27,997 bases of DNA from an uncultured Bacteroidales bacterium. Its GTDB lineage: Bacteria; Bacteroidota; Bacteroidia; Bacteroidales; Muribaculaceae. Below the pieces are notes generated by a model. That model was not told the origin of the DNA and did no database searches. It worked only from the letters and a program-made list of their open reading frames with translations. This document shows positions 1-5,898 of this stretch, in pieces (position 1 is the first letter of the stretch; every line of letters starts with the position of its first letter). The position numbers and the translations under genes were made by a program. Where the stretch lies: positions 1 through 27,997 of the forward strand of contig CAJLWO010000036.1 of assembly GCA_905210435.1 (NCBI GenBank), written 5' to 3'.

Positions 1-92
1 CAGCTGAATTTTTCAAACATTTTCGCTAATATTGCACTTGCCCTTGGACTCTACACTATTTATGCGGAATGCTAAAAATAAAAATATATTGG

Positions 93-123
93 ATTGTTTC
101 TTAGATTATTTGTTATATCTTTG
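93..123 (+). promoter_or_regulatory. Bacteroidetes-type promoter for the MNT/HEPN pair
   Basis: A -7 element TATCTTTG (116-123) matches the Bacteroidetes consensus TAnnTTTG. A -33-like ATTG lies at 93-96, 19 bp upstream. The transcript would start near 130, only ~13 nt before the ATG at 143. This favours that start over an in-frame ATG at 32, which would lie upstream of the promoter. Confidence 0.6.
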
Positions 124-142
124 TAGTGTAAATAATTGCGCC

Positions 143-460
143 ATGAATAAGAAGGAGATAATAAATAAAATAATCAGTGTTGCCAAATCTGTTTTGCCAA
201 ATGGCAGCACACTCCTGCTATACGGTTCACGTGCCCGTGGCGACGAAAAGGCTGACTCTGACTGGGATCTCCTTATTCTTGTCGACAAGAATACTTTGGT
301 GGAGTCGGACTACGATATGTTGTCGTTTCCGTTTACATTGCTTGGCTGGAATATCGGTCAGATAATCTCTCCGCAACTATATACAAGAAATGAATGGGAA
401 AGTCTCTCATATCTGCCATTCTATAAAAATGTGGAACATGATAAAATCCAATTGACATGA
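143..460 (+). CDS. MNT-type nucleotidyltransferase domain protein (probable antitoxin)
   Basis: This 105-residue protein has the minimal nucleotidyltransferase signature GSRARGDEKADSDWDLLI: GSxARG, then the SDxDL acidic pair that would bind metal. Family members of this size pair with HEPN proteins in toxin-antitoxin modules of the MntA/HepT kind, where the MNT enzyme can neutralise the HEPN toxin by adding AMP to it; that role here is inferred. I chose the ATG at 143 because the promoter at 93-123 lies just in front of it and because the 37 extra residues from the upstream ATG (32) do not look like the family. The gene overlaps the next one by 4 bp (ATGA), so the two are translationally coupled. 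The region is AT-rich compared with the core genes. Confident in the domain, less in the exact role. Confidence 0.85.
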   Translation: MNKKEIINKIISVAKSVLPNGSTLLLYGSRARGDEKADSDWDLLILVDKNTLVESDYDMLSFPFTLLGWNIGQIISPQLYTRNEWESLSYLPFYKNVEHDKIQLT

Positions 461-858
461 AACTTACCGACTCTGAGAGAAATGCCGTTGTAAAACTACA
501 ATTGGATAAAGCTTACAACACATTCCAACAGATTGCATTATTGAAGGAGGCAGGATATTGGGATAATATTGCCAATAGATTATATTATGCCTTGTTCCAT
601 GCCGTTTGTGGACTATTAATTAATGACGGCTATAGCATAAGTTCACATAGGGGAGTAGTCGGCTTATTTGGTAAGCACTATATCTTGACAGGAATATTTT
701 CAATTGATGACGGAAAGCATTATTCAAGACTACAAGGATTGAGGGAACGGAGTGATTATAATTGTGCATACACTGCTACGGAAGAGGAAATCAGTCCGAA
801 AATCGAACCGACTAAAAAGCTGATTGATAAAATATACGCATATATTTATAAACCATAA
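457..858 (+). CDS. HEPN domain protein (probable toxin partner)
   Basis: This 133-residue, mostly helical protein has the HEPN (PF05168-like) pattern: NRLYYALFHAVCGLL around residues 40-54, then a SHRG segment and LRERSDYN around 94-101. It directly follows the nucleotidyltransferase gene with an ATGA overlap, the usual order for MNT/HEPN modules. In studied systems the HEPN partner is a ribonuclease toxin with an Rx4-6H motif. Here I see R-x-x-S-D-Y but no histidine in the expected place, so the protein may belong to the HEPN subfamily with a DY motif or may lack the usual RNase chemistry. The best call is a toxin-antitoxin module; a role in antibiotic or nucleotide modification is a less likely alternative. 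Confidence 0.75.
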   Translation: MKLTDSERNAVVKLQLDKAYNTFQQIALLKEAGYWDNIANRLYYALFHAVCGLLINDGYSISSHRGVVGLFGKHYILTGIFSIDDGKHYSRLQGLRERSDYNCAYTATEEEISPKIEPTKKLIDKIYAYIYKP

Positions 859-862
859 AATG

Positions 863-875
863 GCCGGCTGCCGGC
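863..875. terminator. short GC hairpin after the HEPN gene
   Basis: GCCGGC-T-GCCGGC lies 4 bp after the HEPN stop codon. It could form a compact stem and end the MNT/HEPN transcript, but no clear T-tract follows, so intrinsic termination is uncertain. Confidence 0.3.
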
Positions 876-945
876 AATAGTTCGAATCGTGACTTCATGA
901 CTTTTGGAGAGCCATTCCTGCCTGTATTCTATTTAAAGAGTATCG

Positions 946-1033
946 GTCAGTTGATGTAGCGGAACATGTTGCGGTAGTTGCGGGAGGAACCGAAGCAGGT
1001 GAATATGTCGCCGTCTTCCACTTTGAGGGTGAA
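946..1033 (-). repeat. 88-bp direct repeat, copy 1: displaced trkA 3' end
   Basis: This is a perfect 88/88 copy of 1833-1920. On the minus strand it contains the last 28 codons and the TGA stop of trkA plus one following base. Just upstream of the identity, at the same offset, the frame reads L-N-I-G-R-F, compared with L-D-I-K-D-F in the intact trkA. A diverged trkA end therefore continues a little further, until the higA stop codon, which is in the same frame. Confidence 0.95.
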
Positions 1034-1060
1034 TCTTCCTATGTTGAGATTATAACCGGA

Positions 1061-1405
1061 TTATAGCGCGGCTGCAAATTTTCTTATTCTTGCGAGTCTT
1101 TCGAGAAATGATTTATCTTGTTTTGCAGTCTGGATATTATAATCCATCTGTAGTCCGGTTAATATATGTGCCGGAATACCCAGTGCGGCTTCAATCAATA
1201 ACGCCGTATTTGCCGTGATTGGTCGGCGGCAATTCAGTATATCATTTAGAATCTTATATGATATACCTATTTGCTCGGCCAATTTTTTTTGTTGTATACC
1301 ACGATATTCAATTTCTTCTTTCAGCACTTCTCCCGGATGGGTAGGTTCGGATGCTTCAAGATTATTAGCTATCATTTCGGGATTTATTCCTGCAATGGAA
1401 ATCAT
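1061..1405 (-). CDS. higA: HigA-family antitoxin (XRE HTH)
   Basis: This 114-residue protein has the HigA addiction-module layout: N-terminal PTHPGEVLKEEIEYRG (residues ~22-37), then a helix-turn-helix QKKLAEQIGISYKILNDILN (~39-58) and a stretch rich in Leu/Ile (ALLIEAALGIPA). Antitoxins of this family bind the toxin and repress their own operon. The gene lies 7 bp after the toxin gene, the toxin-first order typical of higBA. It is inside the 887-bp unit bounded by the trkA-end repeats. Its stop codon is followed, in the same frame, by the displaced trkA tail, so readthrough would fuse the two. High confidence in the family. Confidence 0.93.
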   Translation of the reverse strand: MISIAGINPEMIANNLEASEPTHPGEVLKEEIEYRGIQQKKLAEQIGISYKILNDILNCRRPITANTALLIEAALGIPAHILTGLQMDYNIQTAKQDKSFLERLARIRKFAAAL

Positions 1406-1412
1406 GATAATA

Positions 1413-1727
1413 TCATTTATAATGATTTGACAATTCTAATATATTACAAATGGAAACAATGGGTTCAGATTCCTTGTTCGATACCGTAAATTCAATTCGA
1501 TACTGATTGTTCACCCTTATCGAAGAAATCCCCGCTTTATCTCCTTTCAATACTTCATAGTTTAAAGAATTGAATATATATAGATCTTCAATATTTATAG
1601 CGCGTTTGAGCGTATTAATACGATTTTGATAGCGTTTGATTATCTCCGGTTGAAAACGGTGTTTCTTATCTCCTGTCCCTTTTTCATAGAGGTCACGCAA
1701 ATAATCCTTGTCGAACGTTACTATCAT
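1413..1727 (-). CDS. higB: HigB-type toxin (RelE superfamily mRNA interferase)
   Basis: This 104-residue basic protein of the plasmid-maintenance killer (HigB/RelE) fold starts MIVTFDKDYLRDLYEKG. It contains the segment GISSIRVNNQYRIEF (residues ~67-81), which corresponds to the family's R-x-N-x-Q-Y-R-I core that forms the RNase site, and ends with a strand of the type IVSICNIL. Known relatives cleave mRNA at the ribosome. It is the first gene of the higBA pair and has a TAnnTTTG promoter element ~22 bp before its ATG. It is AT-rich like the rest of the cassette, which suggests it was acquired together with higA. Confidence 0.92.
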   Translation of the reverse strand: MIVTFDKDYLRDLYEKGTGDKKHRFQPEIIKRYQNRINTLKRAINIEDLYIFNSLNYEVLKGDKAGISSIRVNNQYRIEFTVSNKESEPIVSICNILELSNHYK

Positions 1728-1748
1728 TTTTCAAGGTGTTTCCGGTTA

Positions 1749-1756
1749 CAAAGATA
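1749..1756 (-). promoter_or_regulatory. higBA promoter -7 element
   Basis: On the minus strand the sequence is TATCTTTG, a full match to TAnnTTTG. It lies 22 bp upstream of the higB ATG. No good TTTG -33 box is visible at 19-20 bp spacing. Confidence 0.55.
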
Positions 1757-1784
1757 CAATTATTCTAATAAAATCCCCTAAAAA

Positions 1785-1829
1785 AGTGGATAATTTAAAG
1801 AAGTTTCTGAATTTTAGTGGATATTATCC
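1785..1829. promoter_or_regulatory. candidate HigA operator repeats
   Basis: AGTGGATA occurs twice as a direct repeat, at 1785-1792 and 1816-1823, 31 bp apart (about three helical turns). The second copy overlaps the small palindrome GGATA-t-TATCC (1819-1829). Both lie just upstream of the higBA promoter, where an autoregulating antitoxin would bind. No protein-binding evidence is available. Confidence 0.35.
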
Positions 1830-1832
1830 GGC

Positions 1833-1920
1833 GTCAGTTGATGTAGCGGAACATGTTGCGGTAGTTGCGGGAGGAACCGAAGCAGGTGAATATGTCGCCG
1901 TCTTCCACTTTGAGGGTGAA
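1833..1920 (-). repeat. 88-bp direct repeat, copy 2: 3' end of the intact trkA
   Basis: This copy is identical over 88 bp to 946-1033. It starts one base beyond the trkA TGA (1834-1836) and reaches 29 codons (stop included) into the gene. With copy 1 it brackets 799 bp that hold only higBA and its control region. Confidence 0.95.
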
Positions 1921-2523
1921 GTCCTTGATGTCGAGCAGACGCTGTGCCTGGTGGTCGATGCCGAGGATGTTGCTCTTGGTCACGGGACGGGTGGCGGCAA
2001 TGAGTTTGAGGCCGAACGCACGGTCGATGGTGATTTCGCCGTAGACCATTCCCAGGAAATATTTCGGCGCCTTGAAGTTGAGCACGTAATAGTCTTTGTC
2101 TACGCAAAGGGCGTCGACATGCGTGCCGAGTTCCATCTCGTAGGAGAGGTCGTGGGCGGCGCGCTGTTCGGGTGTAAGTATGCGGTCGACTTTGAGCCCC
2201 TGCAATATCGACTCGTGGAGCTCGTCGATGGCACGGGCATAGATTTTTGTAGCGCCGATTTTTTTCAGCAGGGCCACTGTCTTTACCGATGCCCCGAAAT
2301 TTTCGCCGATAGCCACTATAATCAGGTCGACATTCTTGAGCGGGAGAGCGTTGAGCGACTGCTCGTCGGTGGAGTCGATGATATAGGCGGTCGATATGTA
2401 GTCTTTGACGGTTTCGACTTTCTGGGCCGATATGTCGGCGCCGATTACTTCATGACCCATGTCGGTGAGGTCGATGGCGAGGTTGGTGCCGTAAATTCCG
2501 AGTCCGATTATAAGGTAGCGCAT
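1834..2523 (-). CDS. trkA: KtrA/TrkA-type potassium channel regulatory subunit (RCK)
   Basis: This 229-residue cytoplasmic subunit gates a Trk/Ktr potassium transporter by nucleotide binding. Its Rossmann RCK_N domain opens with RYLIIGLGIYG (GxGxxG at residues 7-12) and has Asp30 at the end of the second strand, the usual ribose-contacting acid. A TrkA-C domain fills roughly residues 135-220. One RCK unit and this length fit KtrA rather than the double-length E. coli TrkA. It follows trkH with a 40-bp gap, so the two form an operon. Its last 87 bp are duplicated on the other side of the higBA cassette, but the gene itself looks complete. Confidence 0.93.
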   Translation of the reverse strand: MRYLIIGLGIYGTNLAIDLTDMGHEVIGADISAQKVETVKDYISTAYIIDSTDEQSLNALPLKNVDLIIVAIGENFGASVKTVALLKKIGATKIYARAIDELHESILQGLKVDRILTPEQRAAHDLSYEMELGTHVDALCVDKDYYVLNFKAPKYFLGMVYGEITIDRAFGLKLIAATRPVTKSNILGIDHQAQRLLDIKDFTLKVEDGDIFTCFGSSRNYRNMFRYIN

Positions 2524-2563
2524 TGTTGTCGGGAATTAGATAGTAGTTTAGAAACGGTATATA

Positions 2564-4423
2564 TCAGTTGATGATTACATTGTCGACGGGATATTTCACC
2601 GGAGCGTCCTTGCGGTTTCCGGTAAATCCTATAAGCATGGATATGATGCCGACGCGGCCGAGGAACATGGCCGTGCAGAGCAGTATCTTGGACATGTCGC
2701 TCAACTCCGGGGTGACACCGAGCGAACTTCCCACGGTGAACAGTGCCGAGGCCGCCTCGTAGAGCAGCGACCTGACGGGCAAAGCCGGTTCGAGCGCCAC
2801 GAGCGCCATCGCATAGAACACGTAGGCGAGTATGGACAGCGTGACGACAACGCACGCACGCCTTACCGAATCGTGGGCCACCGTGCGGTTGTACACTACC
2901 ACACGGTCCTTACCCATGACGGTCGACTTCAGTTCGAGCAGTATTACTGCCAGTGTGTTGACTTTTATACCGCCTGCAGTCGACTGTGACGCGCCTCCTA
3001 TCCACATCAGCACCGCTATCATTATGATGGTGATATTGAGAAATCCTGCCGGATTTACCGACGAGAATCCCGAGCTTCGTGGCACGAACGAGTTGAACAC
3101 CGACTGCACTATCTTGTCATACAGGCTCATCCCGGCCAGTGAATTGTCATATTCAAACAGGAAGAACAGCGCCGACGACACCGCGATGATGATGCACGTC
3201 GTGGTCATGACCAGCTTCGTGTTCATATCGTAGATATGTGCCGGTTCGCGGAATCTGCGCCCGCTGTGGAACATGCGGTTGTACACACGGCGTACGTGCA
3301 GGAAAAACGCCGTCTTGAAATTGACCAGTATCGGGAAACCGATACCGCCGGCGAATATCAGCACCGAGGCGATGAGGTAAATCGACTGGTTGGAGTAGAG
3401 GAGTGCAGGATTTGACAGGCCGCCTTCGATATTGGAGAATCCGGCGTTGCAGAATGCCGACAGCGAATGGAATCCTGAGAAGATGATTTCATCCTCGAGG
3501 CTCATGCCGAGAGTGCCGTGCACGCTCAGGAATATGGCCACCGCTCCGGCAAGTTCTATCGCGAGGGTGAATCCGAGTATGTAGAGCAGCGTCGAGAGCA
3601 CCGAGTTGATGGTCTTCGAGTAAATCATGTCCTTGACCACCACCTGGGAGTACACCGAGTTGTTGCCCGTGAAAAACAGCGCGAAGAAGCTCGTGAAAGT
3701 CATTACCCCGAGTCCGCCTATCTGTATCATCAGCGCCAGCACGAGCAGCCCGAACGGCGTGAAGGTGGCCGACACGTCAATCGGTGTCAGTCCCGTGATG
3801 CATACCGCCGAGGTCGACACGAACAGGGAGTCTATATATTGTATTCCGCCGACGGTGCATTTCGGCATCATAAGTATGAATGACCCTATGGCAATGAAAA
3901 ACAGGAAACTGGTGGCGAGCATCAGCGACGGATTTATCTTGCGGTCGAGCACCTTGTTTATCCCGTAGCTGAATTCCACCACAGCGTATGCTCCCACTAT
4001 CGGATAGATGAACCATTTGTTGTAGAACAACTGTTCGAGAGCCGGTATCCAGGGATGGTCGGGATGCGGATAGAGCAGCGCCGGCAGTGTCAGCAGTATT
4101 GCCGAATCGACAATCCATTTCAGCACACGCGAGTCGCGCCGGTTTTCTCTCGGAGTCAGCACAAGTCCGCACAATACGCGTATTATGAACACTATCTGGC
4201 ATATCCGTATCACATGATGCAGCTTGGCGGCTTCGGGGGCGCTGTGGTCAAAACCTACCGTTACCGCGCCTGCCACAATGCATACCACCGACGCTATGAA
4301 CGCCAGTACGCCCATAAAACGGGATATAAAACGTATCGACGGCTGAAAATCGGTCACGAAACGGTTGTAACTGTATTTCCAGTCGCGCAATATCTGTTTT
4401 ATCCCTCTATTGTGTGTCGACAT
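2564..4423 (-). CDS. trkH: TrkH/KtrB-family potassium transporter, membrane subunit
   Basis: This 619-residue membrane protein has the four pore repeats of the superfamily of K+ transporters. Selectivity-filter segments are visible as STSAVCITGL (residues ~203-212), SLSAFCNAGF (~320-329), FVPRSSGFSS (~446-455) and FTVGSSLGVTP (~562-572), with the filter glycines at about 211, 328, 452 and 569. Extra N-terminal membrane segments (~33-57, ~72-90, ~103-118) precede the pore repeats, a common extension in Bacteroidetes. The regulatory RCK subunit follows 40 bp downstream. The complex would import K+ across the inner membrane. The start at 4423 gives a short cytoplasmic N-terminus and is plausible. 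Confidence 0.95.
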   Translation of the reverse strand: MSTHNRGIKQILRDWKYSYNRFVTDFQPSIRFISRFMGVLAFIASVVCIVAGAVTVGFDHSAPEAAKLHHVIRICQIVFIIRVLCGLVLTPRENRRDSRVLKWIVDSAILLTLPALLYPHPDHPWIPALEQLFYNKWFIYPIVGAYAVVEFSYGINKVLDRKINPSLMLATSFLFFIAIGSFILMMPKCTVGGIQYIDSLFVSTSAVCITGLTPIDVSATFTPFGLLVLALMIQIGGLGVMTFTSFFALFFTGNNSVYSQVVVKDMIYSKTINSVLSTLLYILGFTLAIELAGAVAIFLSVHGTLGMSLEDEIIFSGFHSLSAFCNAGFSNIEGGLSNPALLYSNQSIYLIASVLIFAGGIGFPILVNFKTAFFLHVRRVYNRMFHSGRRFREPAHIYDMNTKLVMTTTCIIIAVSSALFFLFEYDNSLAGMSLYDKIVQSVFNSFVPRSSGFSSVNPAGFLNITIIMIAVLMWIGGASQSTAGGIKVNTLAVILLELKSTVMGKDRVVVYNRTVAHDSVRRACVVVTLSILAYVFYAMALVALEPALPVRSLLYEAASALFTVGSSLGVTPELSDMSKILLCTAMFLGRVGIISMLIGFTGNRKDAPVKYPVDNVIIN

Positions 4424-4467
4424 CTGGTTGTATTGTATGCTGACGGCTCCGGATACAAGTTAAACCG

Positions 4468-4481
4468 CAAAATATATTTTG
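4468..4481. promoter_or_regulatory. 14-bp AT palindrome upstream of trkH
   Basis: CAAAATATATTTTG is a perfect palindrome in the 83-bp gap between the DUF4923 gene and trkH. On the minus strand it resembles a TAnnTTTG -7 element with one extra T, so it could be a weak trkH promoter or an operator. Evidence is thin. Confidence 0.25.
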
Positions 4482-4506
4482 TGGTGCTTTTTTTAATCGG
4501 TACGGA

Positions 4507-5142
4507 TTATTTTTTCTTCAGACTCACTCCGATGTTGATGCCCTCATACGAGTTGAGGAGGTCGGAGGCGGTCTTCAGCGTGGCGTTGCCCGACAGGGAG
4601 GCAATCGTCTCGGCGAGTTTTATCAGCTTTTTGGCGTCGAACGTGATGCATACGTTGGTGCCCTGACGCTCGGCGTATGCGTTGATGCTGCCTGCGGGTA
4701 TCTTGCCGAGAGCCTTGATGTTGAATTTGAACGTGCTGTCGTCGAGCGGCTGTACGGTACCTCTTACGGTGAGGCGCGCTGTCTTGGCCACGAACGTGGA
4801 GTCGGTGCCGAATTCGATCGTCATGCCCGTGATACCCGCTTTGGCGTAGTAGGGCTTCAGTTTGTTGACAATCGCACCCGAGGCTGCCACGCCACCTGCC
4901 TTCTGCATCAGGTTGTCGCTCGTGAAACTGACTGCCGGTGCGTTATAGCTCCAGCTGCCTGTCAGGTCCTTGTATTCAATCTTTGTAGCTGTGAGAGTGT
5001 TGACTATTCCGCTGACAATGTCGGCGGCCTGGCTTCCTTCGCCCGAGGAGGCTCCCTTGAGTATATCCTTAAGGTCGAAAGCAGATGCGGCCGATATGCC
5101 GAGCAATGCCATAAGGCAGAAATAGCTTATGCGTTTTTTCAT
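4507..5142 (-). CDS. DUF4923 family secreted/periplasmic protein
   Basis: This 211-residue protein has an N-terminal signal peptide (MKKRISYFCLMALLGISAASA). A mature part follows that I recognise as the Bacteroidetes DUF4923 type: a Gly/Ser-rich start, the segment LTGSWSYNAPAVSFTSDN (~61-78), a repeated beta pattern, and a C-terminal helix-rich region ending in GVSLKKK. I see no catalytic motif, and its function is not known to me. It lies 26 bp downstream of the ftsE-like gene and is probably co-transcribed with it, which may hint at an envelope role, but that is inference only. Confidence 0.8.
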   Translation of the reverse strand: MKKRISYFCLMALLGISAASAFDLKDILKGASSGEGSQAADIVSGIVNTLTATKIEYKDLTGSWSYNAPAVSFTSDNLMQKAGGVAASGAIVNKLKPYYAKAGITGMTIEFGTDSTFVAKTARLTVRGTVQPLDDSTFKFNIKALGKIPAGSINAYAERQGTNVCITFDAKKLIKLAETIASLSGNATLKTASDLLNSYEGINIGVSLKKK

Positions 5143-5168
5143 CTTTCTTTTTTTCTATTCTATTATAG

Positions 5169-5867
5169 TTATGATATGCTTGCCGCCGTCGGTTCCTTGC
5201 GGGGCTGTTCCACAATCTGCTTGTCGATGCAATGGTACACTCTGGCGGGAAACTCGTCGAGAAACCCGTGGTTGTGCGTAGCCATGATGACGGCTGTGCC
5301 CGAGGCCGCGATGGTGTGGAGCGAGTTGACAATCTGACGCGCCGTGTCGGGGTCGAGATTGCCGGTAGGCTCGTCGGCAAGTATGAGCCGCGGACGGTTG
5401 AGCAGCGCGCGTGCTATGACGATGCGCTGCTGTTCGCCACCCGAAAGTTCGTGAGGCATCTTGTACGATTTGTTGAGCATCCCCACCTCCTTGAGCACCT
5501 CCTCGATGCGCCTGTCTATCTCGTTGCGGTCCTTCCAGCCGGTGGCGCGGAGCACGAAATGGAGGTTGTCGTAGACGGTGCGGTCGGTGAGGAGCTGGAA
5601 ATCCTGGAATACTATGCCGATCTGACGGCGCAGGTAGGGAATATCCTTGCGGCGTATCGTGCGCAGGTCGTAGTCGAAGGCGCGCGCCTCGCCGTTTTCA
5701 ATCCCGATTTCGGCATAGATGGTCTTGAGCAACGAACTTTTGCCCGAGCCCACCTTGCCTATGAGGAACACAAACTGGCCCTCTTCAATCTCAAAACTGA
5801 CCTTTTTGAGCACTACCAGCTCTTTTCGGAGTATCTCTACATTGTCGTACTTTACTATTGCTGCCAT
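5169..5867 (-). CDS. ftsE: FtsE-like ABC transporter ATPase
   Basis: This 232-residue ABC ATPase has a Walker A GKVGSGKSS (residues 37-45), Q-loop VFQDF (~86-90), signature LSGGEQQRI (141-149), Walker B LILADEP (161-167), D-loop GNLD and H-loop ATHNH. The GKVGSGK form of Walker A and the N-terminal pattern match Bacteroidetes FtsE, which works with the membrane protein FtsX in cell-wall hydrolase control during division. No ftsX is adjacent; the neighbours are recQ (31-bp gap) and a DUF4923 gene (26-bp gap). A lipoprotein-export (LolD) or macrolide-type (MacB) ATPase is a less likely alternative. Confidence 0.85.
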   Translation of the reverse strand: MAAIVKYDNVEILRKELVVLKKVSFEIEEGQFVFLIGKVGSGKSSLLKTIYAEIGIENGEARAFDYDLRTIRRKDIPYLRRQIGIVFQDFQLLTDRTVYDNLHFVLRATGWKDRNEIDRRIEEVLKEVGMLNKSYKMPHELSGGEQQRIVIARALLNRPRLILADEPTGNLDPDTARQIVNSLHTIAASGTAVIMATHNHGFLDEFPARVYHCIDKQIVEQPRKEPTAASIS

Positions 5868-5898
5868 CTGTCTGCGTTCCGGTTATAGCGTATTGTTG

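Noticed and set aside
878..892. tRNA-like GTTCGAATC sequence downstream of the HEPN gene
   Set aside because: It resembles a tRNA T-loop, but the flanks do not pair as a T-stem and no other tRNA arms are present. It might be a relic att site, but nothing supports that.
1708..2571. Long + strand open frame of 287 codons opposite trkA
   Set aside because: It mirrors the codons of trkA, shows no family pattern, and starts inside higB. It is a shadow of the GC-rich coding strand.
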